Source: Anaerolineales bacterium (GTDB lineage: Bacteria; Chloroflexota; Anaerolineae; Anaerolineales; E44-bin32). From it: 38,443 nt of DNA. Below are positions 24,186 through 34,820 of this stretch, piece by piece. The stretch spans positions 1 through 38,443 of the forward strand of contig JARRPX010000058.1 of assembly GCA_037382465.1 (NCBI GenBank), read 5' to 3'. The notes under the pieces are model-generated. The model ran no database searches and was not told where the DNA came from. It worked only from the letters and a program-made list of their open reading frames with translations. Every line of letters starts with the position of its first letter. The first letter of the stretch is position 1. A program made the position numbers and the translations under genes.

Positions 24186-24671
24186 TCAACGGCGACGGGT
24201 GAACATTCTCCCGATGAGCAGCATCAATCCGATCGTGATGCCGGAGACTATGCCGGCCAGTAACGCACCCTGCGTATCCAGCATCGTCTCTACCGTGCCG
24301 TTGACTTCCTGGGCCAGAAGGATGATCGCGGAGCTGTTTTCCGCATCGACGCTTCTGCCTATCGTGGCGCCCACCTGGGTATTGTAGAGCTTGACGTCCT
24401 CACCCACGGCAATGCCGATCCCGCCGTCGGTAGCAGAAACGAGATTCCCTCGCACCGTCCCGGCTGCGACATGATCGAGGGTGACCTGCTCCCCCTCGAC
24501 TTGAAAAACGCCTCCCTGACGGAGTTCGACGTCGGAGGCCGTGATCTGGTTGGCTCCACCTTGCGTTACGCTCACCACCTCGGCCTCGAGCTTCTCGATC
24601 GTACCGCCCTTTAAATCGATCGCATCGACTTGCATCTCTTCTTGTTCGGCCATTTCCTTCTCTTTTCCCAT
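24186..24671 (-). CDS. Repetitive beta-solenoid-like protein with C-terminal membrane anchor
   Basis: The 161-residue protein has a Glu/Met-rich start without a signal peptide. About 100 residues of short repeats follow with alternating small and hydrophobic positions (VSVTQGGANQITASDVEL, then FQVEGEQVTL, GTVRGNLVSA, GIAVGEDVKL). The end is a hydrophobic segment (GALLAGIVSGITIGLMLLIG) followed by RMFTRRR. The pattern suggests a small right-handed beta-solenoid tethered to the membrane by its tail, facing the cytoplasm. I do not recognise the family. GAGGAG lies just before the ATG, and a good promoter and a leader hairpin precede it. Confidence 0.7.
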   Translation of the reverse strand: MGKEKEMAEQEEMQVDAIDLKGGTIEKLEAEVVSVTQGGANQITASDVELRQGGVFQVEGEQVTLDHVAAGTVRGNLVSATDGGIGIAVGEDVKLYNTQVGATIGRSVDAENSSAIILLAQEVNGTVETMLDTQGALLAGIVSGITIGLMLLIGRMFTRRR

Positions 24672-24694
24672 ACGCTCCTCACGTGCAGAGGAAA

Positions 24695-24724
24695 GGGGTG
24701 CCCCGACAAATCGGTCGGCACCCC
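24695..24724 (-). other. Leader hairpin or operator of the repetitive-protein gene
   Basis: GGGGTGCC (24695-24702) and GGCACCCC (24717-24724) are perfect 8-base inverted arms. On the minus strand the structure falls 10-40 bases after the expected transcription start and ends about 24 bases before the start codon. It could be an RNA hairpin or a protein-binding palindrome. Confidence 0.55.
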
Positions 24725-24740
24725 GATTTACGCGCTTCGA

Positions 24741-24769
24741 ATTCTACCGATTGTTGTCTTCGGCGTCAA
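24741..24769 (-). promoter_or_regulatory. Promoter of the repetitive membrane-anchored protein gene
   Basis: On the minus strand: TTGACG (24769-24764), 17 bases, TAGAAT (24746-24741). Close to consensus. Confidence 0.8.
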
Positions 24770-24826
24770 CCATTTCATAAAAGTCAGCCTGATCAAGCCA
24801 GATGATCGCCTCCCATCGCTGCCGCG

Positions 24827-24855
24827 TTGACCGAAATCGTCCGGCGTGTTAAACT
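24827..24855 (+). promoter_or_regulatory. Promoter of the Ig-like protein/pth/mfd operon
   Basis: TTGACC (24827-24832), 17 bases, TAAACT (24850-24855). Transcription would begin near 24862, about 31 bases before the first start codon. It diverges from the promoter at 24741-24769. Confidence 0.75.
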
Positions 24856-24892
24856 CACCAATTGTCGATTCGCAGGTTTTTTTCGGGTAAAG

Positions 24893-25579
24893 ATGATGAA
24901 AGTTCTCGTGCGTTTGATATTTTCGATATTCGTGTTGTTCTCCTCGACCGCGGGAACGGCACCTAAACAAGCTCCGGGCTTTGCGGATATCACGCGCCCG
25001 GAGGACGGTGAGGTCCTTCAAGGTGTAGTCACGATCGAAGGTTCTGCAGCACATCCGGCATTTGTGGCCTACGAACTATCTTTCGCCTACGAACCCAACC
25101 CCACCGATACGTGGTTCCCGATCGTGGACGATTTCCAAACTCCGATCACCGACGGCAGACTGGGCCTCTGGGATACCACGGGCATCACGGACGGTGATTA
25201 TCAACTGCGTCTCTTCGTAATCTTGGAAAATGACAGCCGCCTCGAAGCCTACGCACGAAATTTACACGTCCGCAACACGACGCCCATCGAAACGCAGCCC
25301 GCATTCGAGGTGCGGACGACTTCCACACCGACTGCACTCGCCGCGACGGAAACGCCCTCTCCGACGGTCGTTCCGGTCATCGTATCCCGGCACAGCGGTA
25401 CACAAAAAGTCCTGCAGTCATTGAAGATCGGCGGTTACATCGGCGGCGCGTCTCTGCTGCTTTTCGCTGCATACACATCGCTACGCAGAATCACCCGTTC
25501 TCGGCGTTTTTCACCACGCTCTCGCAGGTCGAAGGAGGTAACGAAGTCCAAGTCATCGAACGAGGGAAGGCACGAATGA
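24893..25579 (+). CDS. Exported Ig-like domain protein with C-terminal membrane anchor
   Basis: The 228-residue protein has a signal peptide (MKVLVRLIFSIFVLFSS then TAGTA). One Ig/FN3-like beta-sandwich follows (about residues 30-150, ITRPEDGEVLQGVVTIEGSA to DGDYQLRLFVI), then a Thr/Pro/Ala-rich linker (about 155-180), a membrane segment (about 190-207) and a basic cytoplasmic tail. Function is unknown; it looks like a surface-exposed anchored module. ATGs at 24893 and 24896 are both possible. A longer reading from 24827 is rejected because that TTG is the promoter -35. It overlaps pth by four bases. Confidence 0.8.
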   Translation: MMKVLVRLIFSIFVLFSSTAGTAPKQAPGFADITRPEDGEVLQGVVTIEGSAAHPAFVAYELSFAYEPNPTDTWFPIVDDFQTPITDGRLGLWDTTGITDGDYQLRLFVILENDSRLEAYARNLHVRNTTPIETQPAFEVRTTSTPTALAATETPSPTVVPVIVSRHSGTQKVLQSLKIGGYIGGASLLLFAAYTSLRRITRSRRFSPRSRRSKEVTKSKSSNEGRHE

Positions 25580-26157
25580 CGGAATTATCGACGCCTTTCC
25601 TGATCGTCGGACTGGGAAATCCAGGGAAAGAATATACTCGAAACCGGCACAACGTCGGTTTCATGCTGCTCGACAGGCTTGGCGATGACCTGCAGGTCAC
25701 GTTTTCCCGGCGGAAATCCAATGCGGCCTTCGCAGAATGTCTTCTCGATGGGAAGAAGGTTTATCTCGCAAAACCACAGACCTTTATGAACGATTCCGGC
25801 CGCAGCGTCGAGGGGCTGGTGCGCTATTTCCACATCCCGGAATCCCAACTGCTCGTTGTTTACGACGAGTTGGACCTGCCGACGGGCAATATCCGCATTC
25901 GACCTGCCGGCGGCTCCGGCGGGCATCGAGGCGTGCGTTCGATCATCCACGAACTTGGAACCCAAGAATTTCCCCGCATGCGGATCGGTATCGGCCGCCC
26001 ACCGGGTAAAATGGATCCTGCGGACTATGTGCTGCAAGATTTCAGTGCTGACGAATCGATCGAGCTTCCACTTGTCTTGAAACGGGCTGCGGAGTGCGTT
26101 CGGATTTTCGTTCAAGAAGGCATTCAAGCCGCGATGAACGCCGGTAATGCAATTTAA
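25576..26157 (+). CDS. pth: Peptidyl-tRNA hydrolase
   Basis: The 193-residue protein has all Pth signatures: GLGNPGKEYTRNRHNVGF with the catalytic His in RHN, KPQTFMNDSG, and YDELDLPTGNIRIRPAGGSG followed by GHRG. It releases tRNA from peptidyl-tRNA that has dropped off ribosomes. The ATG overlaps the preceding stop (ATGA). mfd follows after six bases; a pth-mfd order is common in bacteria. Confidence 0.96.
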   Translation: MTELSTPFLIVGLGNPGKEYTRNRHNVGFMLLDRLGDDLQVTFSRRKSNAAFAECLLDGKKVYLAKPQTFMNDSGRSVEGLVRYFHIPESQLLVVYDELDLPTGNIRIRPAGGSGGHRGVRSIIHELGTQEFPRMRIGIGRPPGKMDPADYVLQDFSADESIELPLVLKRAAECVRIFVQEGIQAAMNAGNAI

Positions 26158-26163
26158 ATCGCC

Positions 26164-29100
26164 ATGAATCTAACGGGGCTTTTGAAACGAATACGTACCC
26201 TTCCTGGGTATCAAGCTCTCTCTCAAAAGATGCTCGCAGACGAGCCGATTTATGGATCGCTGCAAGTTCCACGCGCCGCACGCGCTGCATTGATCGCCTC
26301 GCTGGCAGATAATTTGAAACGGACCTTCGTCGTTCTCGTTGCACGCGCGGACCGGATGCTTACGTTATCCGAGGAGATCGCCGCCTGGTGCCCCAATCTC
26401 ACCGTCCTGACTTTCCCCGACCCGAACCCCGTGTTTTATGAACCCAGCCCATGGTCCGATCGAACCATCCGCCGCCGCTTGACGGTCCTCTCTGCCTTGA
26501 CGGAGGAGCTTCAGGCTGACGATCAACGGGATTCATCCGATAAGCCCCTGGTCGTGCTATCCACCGCCCGGGCTGCAATGACGAGAACGCTGTCACCACA
26601 GTGTTTTACGGAACACTCGAGAAGGATCGGAGTCGACGACAGCGTAGATCTCGATCTGACGACGAGATATTTGTTGGACATTGGCTACACGCATGAGAGT
26701 CTGGTCACACAGCCGGGTCAATTCAGCCGCCGGGGCGGCATCGTCGACCTCTGGCCGCCCGCACAAGCGCTTCCTGCCCGCATCGAATTCTTTGGCAACC
26801 GGATCGAATCCATCCGTATGTTCAATCCATCCTCCCAACGCTCGGTTGCCGTCGTACCCCAGGTCCGTATTACGCCGGCGAGAGAGGGCTTGCCGCTTGC
26901 CTATCACTCCGCCTGGGACGATTTAATCCACACGGCAACGCCGGTCGAAGATCCCGACAAGCACAGGTGGCTCGAGTATTTCCTGCCCCGTATGAACCCG
27001 TCGCCGACGGGTCTACTGGATTATGTCCCTGATAGAGCCGTGGTCTTCAATTTCGATCGCACGGCATTCGATGACGCCGTCACTGAACTCGAAGAACAAG
27101 CACTCAGTCTGCGGCAGGATCAAATCGGTGAAGGTCTCCTGGAAGACGATACACCCCTGCCCTATCTCACCCTCGACGAACTGGGTGAGAAATTGGACGA
27201 ATTGGGGGCAGTCAATCTCGGCCAGATCGCCGCAGAGCGAAATACGGAAATCGACCTCGGCGATGCATTCACAGCGGAGCGGCGCTTCGGCGGGCAATTA
27301 AAACCCTTGATGGACTACTTCGCCGGGATCGTTCTCCGTCATGAGTATGGTGTGACGATCAGCCGTCAGGCGCCGCGCCTGGCAGAAATGTGGTCGCAAG
27401 ATCACGTCCCCGAACCGGTGATCGATGGACTCGTGGCGGAGTTGGCGCCCGGCAAGATTCATTTCATCCACGGCGCACTGTCTGAAGGTTGGATTCTAAA
27501 GACGGCGGATAAAGCGCCGCTCCACCTGCTCAGCGATGCGGAAATTTTCGGTTGGGCAAAACCGAAACCACGCGTGCGTCCGAAGCGAGTCGCCAAGGCG
27601 CCGGAAAATGCCTACGCGGATCTGCAGCCCGGTGATTGGGTCGTTCACATCGATTTTGGTATCGGACGCTTCGGCGGCCTCGTCGATCGCACGTTGGACG
27701 GAATTCAACGCGAGTTCATCCTGATCGAATACGACGGCGGCGATCAATTGTACGTTCCCATCCATCAAGCCGACCGCATCTCGCGCTACATTTCCGCCGA
27801 CGGATCGCCGCCGACACCCACGCGCCTGGGAAATCAATCCTGGGAACAGGCGAAGAGCAAGGTCAAGGCTGCCGTCGAGGAAATAGCACGCGACTTGCTG
27901 CAGCTCTACGCCAAGCGCCACACAATCGAAGGACACGCCTTCTCTGCGGACACACCCTGGCAGCAGGAACTCGAAGCGTCATTCCCCTACATCGAAACGG
28001 AAGATCAGAAGCGGGCACTCCAGGCCGTGAAGCAGGACATGGAGTCGAACAGGCCGATGGATCGCTTGATATGCGGCGATGTGGGTTACGGGAAAACGGA
28101 AGTCGCATTGCGAGCGGCATTTAAAGCCGTCACGGACGGAAAACAAGTCGCCATGCTCGTCCCGACAACGGTGCTCGCCCAACAGCACTACAACACCTTC
28201 CGCAGAAGATTATCCGCGTTTCCCGTCGAAGTCGAAATGCTTTCCCGCTTCCGCTCCCGGCAGGAAGCGGCCGAGATCATCGAACGGCTGCGTTCGGGTA
28301 AAATCGACATCATCATCGGAACCCACCGGCTGCTTCAACGGGACGTCGAGTTCCACGATCTCGGCCTGTTGATCATCGACGAAGAACAACGCTTTGGCGT
28401 CACCCACAAAGAACATCTCAAATTAATGCGAACCGAAGTTGACACGTTGACGATGACCGCCACCCCCATCCCGCGGACACTCTACCTCGCCATCACCGGG
28501 GCACGGGATATATCCACCATCGACACGCCGCCGGAAGAACGCCTTCCGGTGATCACCCACGTCGGTCCCTACGAGCCTCGCTTGGTCCGGCAAGCGATCT
28601 TGCGCGAAATCGACCGAGGCGGGCAAGTTTATTTCGTGCACAACCGTGTGCAAACCATCAACACCGTTCACAGACGCCTGCAGGAACTCGTTCCGGAAGC
28701 GACGATCACCGTCGCGCACGGACGTATGCCCGAAGCTCAGCTTGCTTCAGTGATGGACGAGTTCGCCAGCGGCGACATCGATGTTCTCCTGAGCACTTCG
28801 ATCATCGAATCCGGTCTCGATATTCCCAACGCAAACACCCTGATTATCGACCGCTCGGAGTGGTTCGGGCTGGCTCAGTTGTATCAAATCCGGGGGCGCG
28901 TCGGGCGCGGTGCATCCCAGGGCTATGCTTATTTCTTCCGCCACCCGCGCCAGCGCACGACCGAAGAAGCGAGTCAGCGACTGGACACGATTGCCGATTA
29001 TTCGGATCTGGGTGCGGGGTATTCGATCGCCATGCGGGATCTCGAAATCCGCGGCGCAGGCGACATCCTGGGCACTCGGCAGCACGGGCACATCTCCAGC

Positions 29101-29649
29101 GTAGGATTCCATCTATACACGCGTTTGCTCTCCAATGCGGTCCGGCGCCTGAAAGCCGAATACGAGTTGGATGACAAACAACGCCTACAAGTCCCTCTTG
29201 CGACTGAAATCCTACCGGTTTTCATCGATCTGCCTTTGCCCACGGCGATACCCACGGACTACATCGATGATCGCGATCTGCGCCTGCGCCTTTATCGAAG
29301 AATGGCGGATGTACGCACGCTGGAAAGCATCGAATCTCTCGCCGCGGAGCTGCAGGATCGCTTTGGCCCGCCGCCGGTCGAGGTCGAAAACTTGCTCTAT
29401 CAACTGCGCCTTCGCAGTCTGGCTATGCGTGCAGGCGTCGAAAGCATCTCGGTTCAAAATGGGCAAATCCTGCTGCAAATGCCCCCATCCGAAGAGCCGC
29501 GTATGTTGCCCTTCTCAGCAGACGATCTGCGCCAGAGCAAACGTGGGATATGGCTGTCGCGCGGGGATGATTCGCATTGGATGACCCGGCTCGAAGAAGT
29601 CCTTCGGGCTCTACAGACAGAAACGAACGAGGAATCTCTCCCCCAATGA
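26164..29649 (+). CDS. mfd: Transcription-repair coupling factor Mfd
   Basis: The 1,161-residue protein is a full-length Mfd: an N-terminal UvrB-like region (about 1-350), an RNA-polymerase-interacting domain near residue 489 ([17 protein letters not shown]), and a superfamily 2 helicase core with Walker [10 protein letters not shown] near residue 637, DEEQ near 739, TATPIPRTL and RGRVGRG near 910, followed by the TRCF C-terminal domain. It removes stalled RNA polymerase from DNA lesions and recruits UvrA. The ATG lies six bases after the pth stop and has no good ribosome site, so coupling to pth is likely. Confidence 0.97.
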   Translation: MNLTGLLKRIRTLPGYQALSQKMLADEPIYGSLQVPRAARAALIASLADNLKRTFVVLVARADRMLTLSEEIAAWCPNLTVLTFPDPNPVFYEPSPWSDRTIRRRLTVLSALTEELQADDQRDSSDKPLVVLSTARAAMTRTLSPQCFTEHSRRIGVDDSVDLDLTTRYLLDIGYTHESLVTQPGQFSRRGGIVDLWPPAQALPARIEFFGNRIESIRMFNPSSQRSVAVVPQVRITPAREGLPLAYHSAWDDLIHTATPVEDPDKHRWLEYFLPRMNPSPTGLLDYVPDRAVVFNFDRTAFDDAVTELEEQALSLRQDQIGEGLLEDDTPLPYLTLDELGEKLDELGAVNLGQIAAERNTEIDLGDAFTAERRFGGQLKPLMDYFAGIVLRHEYGVTISRQAPRLAEMWSQDHVPEPVIDGLVAELAPGKIHFIHGALSEGWILKTADKAPLHLLSDAEIFGWAKPKPRVRPKRVAKAPENAYADLQPGDWVVHIDFGIGRFGGLVDRTLDGIQREFILIEYDGGDQLYVPIHQADRISRYISADGSPPTPTRLGNQSWEQAKSKVKAAVEEIARDLLQLYAKRHTIEGHAFSADTPWQQELEASFPYIETEDQKRALQAVKQDMESNRPMDRLICGDVGYGKTEVALRAAFKAVTDGKQVAMLVPTTVLAQQHYNTFRRRLSAFPVEVEMLSRFRSRQEAAEIIERLRSGKIDIIIGTHRLLQRDVEFHDLGLLIIDEEQRFGVTHKEHLKLMRTEVDTLTMTATPIPRTLYLAITGARDISTIDTPPEERLPVITHVGPYEPRLVRQAILREIDRGGQVYFVHNRVQTINTVHRRLQELVPEATITVAHGRMPEAQLASVMDEFASGDIDVLLSTSIIESGLDIPNANTLIIDRSEWFGLAQLYQIRGRVGRGASQGYAYFFRHPRQRTTEEASQRLDTIADYSDLGAGYSIAMRDLEIRGAGDILGTRQHGHISSVGFHLYTRLLSNAVRRLKAEYELDDKQRLQVPLATEILPVFIDLPLPTAIPTDYIDDRDLRLRLYRRMADVRTLESIESLAAELQDRFGPPPVEVENLLYQLRLRSLAMRAGVESISVQNGQILLQMPPSEEPRMLPFSADDLRQSKRGIWLSRGDDSHWMTRLEEVLRALQTETNEESLPQ

Positions 29650-29770
29650 CGCACGCTGCAAATTTGAAGAAAAATGGATCAGTCCTGCGCTTCGATGAAG
29701 GCAGCCGGAGAATTCAAGCGGTGTGCGGAGTCTATAGCCAGACGGGACAGCAGAGATATTCTCGGAGCGT

Positions 29771-30673
29771 TCAAATTTCGCCGCGGTATTGAACCAGTAA
29801 CGTCAAGTACGGCTGCGAATCGATGTACTCGAAACCCAAGACCCAGGTACGCCAATCGAACTCGCTGCCGCCCTCGGGTACCGGCCGGTATACGGAGTAG
29901 AAATTGATGTTGACATACTCATCCGGCCAGATGATATCCCGCGTGGTGTCCCCGACACGCAGTTTATTACAACCGATTTCCGGCGAACGGGCAAACACGT
30001 CTTCCAACTGTGGCGCGATAATGTCTTGAAACGAGCCCTGGATCGGAAATTCACTTCCACCTTGAACGCCCCAATCGATTTCGGTGAGATCTTGATAGAT
30101 GTTCGACAATGAATTCTGAGGGACGACGATCTCCGGATTCCACCAGTTATGCCGCAGGATCAAACCCCGGGTCGGGTTGCTGATCTCGGCGAATTTCTGT
30201 CCACTTTTCTCCTGCACGGCCTGGCCGACAAGGTCTATAGCTTGCAGCACGCGCGTGTCATTGCAGAATCCCGTTGAGGAAACGTCTTCCGTTAGAAACC
30301 AGGAATTAACCCACCCCGTCCCACTCGATGGGAGCCTGATTTCCACCCATACCGAACTCCCCAGTCCCGTACTCGCCCCGGTCAATTCCAATCTGCGTTG
30401 ATCGTAGACAAGCTCCCCCACGGCTGCCCCGGATAATCCGGCCGGATTGCGAGCGACCAGAGGTTCGTCTGCATTCACCCAGGCGACGGCGTACAGACCG
30501 GTTTGGGGAGCAGGCGAGGGGTTTTCCGTCGCTTCAATCGTTATTCTAGGGGTGATCGAAGCGACTTCGGTCTCTATGCGATCCAGCGGCACAGACGAGC
30601 GCGTACACGATGCACACACAAGCGTATAGACTGCGATGAAGACGAGCACACGTTGGATAGAAAATGAACGCAT
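29771..30673 (-). CDS. Probable lipoprotein with SH3-like domain
   Basis: The protein of about 300 residues has a hydrophobic signal segment ([15 protein letters not shown]) that ends in a Cys fitting a lipoprotein site. A Thr/Pro-rich linker follows, then a domain resembling bacterial SH3 repeats ([18 protein letters not shown] to [11 protein letters not shown], about 60-130), and an unassigned C-terminal domain of about 160 residues containing two Cys. Function is unknown; SH3-type domains often bind cell-wall material. It follows lon by 57 bases and may share its transcript. The ATG at 30673 is chosen; a GTG lies directly before it. No strong ribosome site is visible. Confidence 0.7.
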   Translation of the reverse strand: MRSFSIQRVLVFIAVYTLVCASCTRSSVPLDRIETEVASITPRITIEATENPSPAPQTGLYAVAWVNADEPLVARNPAGLSGAAVGELVYDQRRLELTGASTGLGSSVWVEIRLPSSGTGWVNSWFLTEDVSSTGFCNDTRVLQAIDLVGQAVQEKSGQKFAEISNPTRGLILRHNWWNPEIVVPQNSLSNIYQDLTEIDWGVQGGSEFPIQGSFQDIIAPQLEDVFARSPEIGCNKLRVGDTTRDIIWPDEYVNINFYSVYRPVPEGGSEFDWRTWVLGFEYIDSQPYLTLLVQYRGEI

Positions 30674-30729
30674 CACGAGGTAATTAACCTGCCTGTTCCC
30701 CGGCGGGATTATCCACGAAAATCCCTCTC

Positions 30730-33228
30730 TCAGTGGCCCGCCGGAGTGCTCGAACGATGGTCTTGTACGATTTTGCCCCTTCGAGCGCCACTGCGCTTTC
30801 GTACACTCTCCAGTGGCTGGAGCGCGAGTGCGAAGACATCATCCATATTGTCTACGAAACGAATGTCCAATGCGGAACGGACGCTGCGGGGGATTTCGAT
30901 CAAATCCTTCTCGTTTTTCGCCGGAATGATCACCATCTTCAACTTGAGCCGATACGCAGCCAGCATCTTTTCTCGAACGCCGCCGATCGGGAGTACCCGT
31001 CCACGCAACGTGATCTCGCCACTCATGCCGACATCGTGCCGAACCGGACGTCCCGTCAACGCCGAAGCTACGGCCGTCGCCATGGTGATCCCAGCGCTCG
31101 GTCCGTCTTTGGGAATAGCTCCTTCGGGAACATGAATGTGGATGTCCTTCTTCTCGAAATCATCCGTGGATATCCCCAACATCTCAGCCCGGCTCTTGAT
31201 GAACGAAAATGCAGCCTGGGCAGATTCCTGCATGATCTCCCCGATGTGGCCGGTAATCTGCAGATTTCCCTTGCCTTCGTACAGCAGGGCTTCGATCGTC
31301 AGGCTATCGCCTCCGTTTTCGGTCCATGCCAACCCCGTTGCCGCACCGATCTGATCTTCCCGGTCCGCTTCGTGCGGCGTGATCTGAGGAGGCCCCAACA
31401 AACGAGTTGCCGTGGACTTGGTGATTCGTTTCGGGATTTTCTTCCCTTCGACTTTTTGTCTGGCGATCTTCCTGCATATTTTTCCGATCTCCCGCTCCAG
31501 GTTGCGAACCCCTGCCTCCCACGTGTATTCGCGGATGATCGTCCGTACCGTATCGTCCAGGAATCGTATTCCTTCGTTAACCAAACCCGTTTGTTCCAGC
31601 TTTCGCACCACGAGAAACTTACGTGCAATGATCACCTTCTCCTCTTCGATGTACCCCGGGAATTCAATCACTTCCAATCGATCGAGCAGCGCCGGGGGGA
31701 TCGGCTCGACGGTGTTCGCGGTGGTGATGAAAAGCACATTTGCGAGATTGTAGGGAATTTCAAGATAGTTATCGGAGAAGGCGTGATTCTGTTCAGGGTC
31801 CAGGACCTCGAGCAGCGCCGCAGCCGGGTCGCCGCGAAAATCCTGCCCCAGCTTATCGATTTCATCGAGCATGAAAACCGGATTGACTTTCGCCGCCTTG
31901 CGCATGGTTTGCAGGATTCTTCCGGGAAGGGCGCCGATATACGTCCTGCGGTGACCGCGAATTTCAGCCTCGTCCCGAATCCCACCGAGGGAAATACGGA
32001 TGAAGTTGCGGTCCAGTGCCGTGGCGATCGATCGGCCCAACGATGTCTTGCCGGTCCCGGGTGGTCCGACGAAACATAGAATAGGCTGACGGTGTTTGGG
32101 AGGCACGAGGCTTTTGACTGCGATGTATTCCAGAATCCGTTCTTTCGCTTTCTCCAATCCATAATGTTGGCTGTCCAATACTTCCGCCACGTGCTGGATA
32201 TCCAGGTTATCCGTTGTCGATTCAGTCCAGGGCAAGGACATCAACCAGTCGATGTACGTCCGCAGAATAGACACTTCGGGTGACATCGGCGGCATTTGAC
32301 TCAGGCGTTGAATCTCCCGCAGACATGTCTTTTCGACCTCCTCCGGCAGCGTCAAATGCTGCAGGCGCTTGCGTATGTCCGCAATTTCCTGAGCCCAAAT
32401 ATCGCCCTCCCCCAATTCCGTCTGGATGGCCTTCATCTGCTCGCGCAAATAATTTTCCCGTTGGGAACGATCCATTTCGTTCTGCACGCGGGAATATATC
32501 TGGTCCTCCAATTCCAGGACTTCCAATTCCCGGCCGAGCATCACGCTGGTACGCTGCAACCTTTCCATGGGATCGAAGGTTTCCAGGATATCCTGGCGTT
32601 CTGCGACGTCGAGTTTCAAAGACGAGATCACCATGTCCGCCAACCAGCCTGGATCCTCGATATTGACGGCGTAGACGAAGGTCTCTTCCGGAAGTGCGGT
32701 GTTCAGCTGCACGCATTTTTCGAACAGCGTAAGAACCGCGCGCATGAGTGCGACGACTTCCTTCGTACGTTCGCTCGACTCATAGATCGGACGTGCACGC
32801 ACCTTGATGTACGGGTCTTCCTGAATACATTCGACGATTTCGACACGACGCCGGCCCTGGGTGAGGATGGAACTCGTGCCGTCCGGCAAATGCATCAGCT
32901 TCCCAACCGCGACCTCGACGCCAACGGCGTACAAATCATCGTAGCCGGGCTCTTCGATCTCCGCATCGAGCTGCGTCACGGCGATCATCGTCTCGTTGGT
33001 ACGGGAGACCTCCTCGATCGCCAACAACGTTTGATCCTGGCTGACGAACAGCGGCGTGATCATGTTGGGAAACAATACGATATCGCGCAGCGGCAAGACG
33101 AAGCATTCAATGAGCCCATCATCATTCTGAGTGGCTTCTTGAATATCGTAAAGCGCATCCGCACGACGTCCTATCGCGCTGCTCCACTCACCTGGAAGGT
33201 GAGGCCACTCCAGTGCTCGAATCGCCAT
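30730..33228 (-). CDS. lon: ATP-dependent protease Lon
   Basis: The 832-residue protein is a complete LonA: an N-terminal substrate-binding domain ([11 protein letters not shown] near residue 45), the AAA+ module with Walker [10 protein letters not shown] near residue 388 and MLDEIDKLG, and a C-terminal protease domain with the catalytic dyad Ser711 (PKDGPSAGI) and Lys754 (GGVREKML), 43 residues apart as in E. coli Lon. It degrades misfolded and regulatory proteins. The ATG overlaps the folC stop by one base (TAATG), with GAGGG upstream, so lon is translated together with folC. About 40 residues precede the usual Lon start. Confidence 0.97.
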   Translation of the reverse strand: MAIRALEWPHLPGEWSSAIGRRADALYDIQEATQNDDGLIECFVLPLRDIVLFPNMITPLFVSQDQTLLAIEEVSRTNETMIAVTQLDAEIEEPGYDDLYAVGVEVAVGKLMHLPDGTSSILTQGRRRVEIVECIQEDPYIKVRARPIYESSERTKEVVALMRAVLTLFEKCVQLNTALPEETFVYAVNIEDPGWLADMVISSLKLDVAERQDILETFDPMERLQRTSVMLGRELEVLELEDQIYSRVQNEMDRSQRENYLREQMKAIQTELGEGDIWAQEIADIRKRLQHLTLPEEVEKTCLREIQRLSQMPPMSPEVSILRTYIDWLMSLPWTESTTDNLDIQHVAEVLDSQHYGLEKAKERILEYIAVKSLVPPKHRQPILCFVGPPGTGKTSLGRSIATALDRNFIRISLGGIRDEAEIRGHRRTYIGALPGRILQTMRKAAKVNPVFMLDEIDKLGQDFRGDPAAALLEVLDPEQNHAFSDNYLEIPYNLANVLFITTANTVEPIPPALLDRLEVIEFPGYIEEEKVIIARKFLVVRKLEQTGLVNEGIRFLDDTVRTIIREYTWEAGVRNLEREIGKICRKIARQKVEGKKIPKRITKSTATRLLGPPQITPHEADREDQIGAATGLAWTENGGDSLTIEALLYEGKGNLQITGHIGEIMQESAQAAFSFIKSRAEMLGISTDDFEKKDIHIHVPEGAIPKDGPSAGITMATAVASALTGRPVRHDVGMSGEITLRGRVLPIGGVREKMLAAYRLKLKMVIIPAKNEKDLIEIPRSVRSALDIRFVDNMDDVFALALQPLESVRKRSGARRGKIVQDHRSSTPAGH

Positions 33229-34625
33229 TACGCACCCTCTTCTACGTCTTCAGATTTTTCTTGCTCCATTGCTTCAACCGCTGCGATTGCCTCGCCGACG
33301 ACGAACAGGCTGCCCGTAGCCAATATCACGTCTTCGCTTCCCGCATCCTTCATGGCACGTGCAAGCGCGTCGGCAACGGGCACGATGATGTCCACGCTGA
33401 CGCCGGAAGCATGGGCCAGATCCGCGAGATCCTCCGGGTCCGCCGCGCGCGGGTGAACGGCCTGGGTCACGATCAGCCGCCACACCCGCGGAAGCAGTTC
33501 GGTAAACATCCCGCTGATGTCCTTGTCGGCCGAAGCGCCAAACACCAGGATCACGCGTTGACCCGGGAAATAATCATCCAGTGCGATACGAAGCTTCAAA
33601 GCCGAATCGCGGTTGTGCGCTGAATCCACGATTACCAACGGGGAACGCGTAACAATCTCCAGTCTTCCCCGCCAGCGGACCGACGCGAATCCTTCGTGAA
33701 TCGCCGCTTCAGGGATTTTCAAACCGCGATCTCGCATACACTGCAGCGCGGCATACGCCACGGCGGCGTTGACCACCTGATGATGCCCGAGGAGAGGAAT
33801 GAAGAAACGCGGCGGAAGCCATTCCTCGATCCCGGCCGATTCTACGTACGTGTCCATCAAAGGCTGTTCCTGCGCAGACCACACGGAAAAATACTGGCCT
33901 TCGAGCGAATGTCTGCCGGGTGAGAAGAGCCAATCTCGACCGACTTTCACCAGCGGCGCCGAGAGTTCTTCGGCCACGGCTTCCACTACAACCTTGGCCT
34001 CGAACATCTGCGGCGCAAGAACGATGGGTACCCCCGCCTTGATGATTCCCGCTTTCTCACGAGCGATATCGGAAAGGCTGTTGCCCAGCAGATGCATGTG
34101 ATCGTAGGATAGAGACGTAATGACCGCCACCATCGGATGGATCACATTGGTAGCGTCCAAACGCCCGCCCAACCCCACCTCGATCACGGCACATTCGACA
34201 TTATGTTTTTGGAAATGTAAAAAACCAAGCGCCGTAATGATTTCATAGGCGGTCAAACCGCTGATCCGTGCGACGTGAGGTCTGATTTCATCGACGAGGT
34301 CCGCAACTTCCGTTTCCGAAATCTCGATCCCGTCGACGCAGATGCGTTCGGTAAAGCGCTGCAGGTGCGGAGAAGTATACAAACCCGTCCGATAGCCGGC
34401 GGCTTGTGTCACCGAAGCGATCAGCGCCGCGGTCGAACCTTTGCCTTTCGTTCCTGCGATGTGAATCGTGGGATACGTATCTTGTGGATTGCCGAGGGCG
34501 TCAAGCAGAGTTCGGACGCGCGACAGATCGAAGACTTCCGCAGCGTAGCGATAGCTCCGTTCGACGCTGTAATCGATGTGGCTGTAGATAAAATCTAATG
34601 CTTCTTGATAGCGTTGTTTTTCCAT
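33228..34625 (-). CDS. folC: Folylpolyglutamate/dihydrofolate synthase
   Basis: The 465-residue protein is of the Mur-ligase superfamily, with the P-loop [11 protein letters not shown] near residue 57, the folate-type signature GRLDATNV (about residue 155), and the C-terminal domain segment VIVDSAHN. It adds glutamates to folates and, in many bacteria, also joins pteroate to glutamate. The ATG at 34625 has no ribosome site and lies only a few bases after the expected transcription start, so the message may be leaderless. lon follows with a one-base overlap. Confidence 0.95.
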   Translation of the reverse strand: MEKQRYQEALDFIYSHIDYSVERSYRYAAEVFDLSRVRTLLDALGNPQDTYPTIHIAGTKGKGSTAALIASVTQAAGYRTGLYTSPHLQRFTERICVDGIEISETEVADLVDEIRPHVARISGLTAYEIITALGFLHFQKHNVECAVIEVGLGGRLDATNVIHPMVAVITSLSYDHMHLLGNSLSDIAREKAGIIKAGVPIVLAPQMFEAKVVVEAVAEELSAPLVKVGRDWLFSPGRHSLEGQYFSVWSAQEQPLMDTYVESAGIEEWLPPRFFIPLLGHHQVVNAAVAYAALQCMRDRGLKIPEAAIHEGFASVRWRGRLEIVTRSPLVIVDSAHNRDSALKLRIALDDYFPGQRVILVFGASADKDISGMFTELLPRVWRLIVTQAVHPRAADPEDLADLAHASGVSVDIIVPVADALARAMKDAGSEDVILATGSLFVVGEAIAAVEAMEQEKSEDVEEGA

Positions 34626-34634
34626 GGAAGACAG

Positions 34635-34663
34635 ATTTTATCTTTCACTGCAGAAAGACACAA
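34635..34663 (-). promoter_or_regulatory. Promoter of the folC-lon operon
   Basis: On the minus strand: TTGTGT (34663-34658), 17 bases, TAAAAT (34640-34635). The start of transcription is expected near 34628, about three bases before the folC ATG. Confidence 0.65.
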
Positions 34664-34676
34664 GTTCGGTTAATTC

Positions 34677-34705
34677 TTGCAATCGGCCCGTTTTCGCGCT
34701 AAGAT
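34677..34705 (+). promoter_or_regulatory. Promoter of the PhnD-PhnC-PhnE type transporter operon
   Basis: TTGCAA (34677-34682), 17 bases, TAAGAT (34700-34705). It is divergent from the folC promoter, with 13 bases between the two -35 elements. I see no clear Pho-box repeats. Confidence 0.75.
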
Positions 34706-34820
34706 GAAAGGGGTTCACCAAGTTCATACAGGTGGAGGTGAGAACAGACAAAACCTTATCACCAACACCCCTATTTTTTCCAATTGGTAACTCGAATATC
34801 TTCTAGTTATCGGCGCGCTT

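Noticed and set aside
24827-24892. TTG at 24827 as start of the Ig-like protein
   Set aside because: This TTG is the first part of a well-formed -35 (TTGACC) of the promoter for the same gene. The signal peptide begins naturally at 24893 or 24896.
29650-29770. Gap between convergent mfd and SH3-like lipoprotein genes, searched for a terminator or small gene
   Set aside because: I see no stable hairpin with a T-run and no start with a ribosome site.
30733-33456. Two long plus-strand open frames (448 and 386 codons)
   Set aside because: Both are antisense to lon and the end of folC, and show no recognisable motif or start signal.
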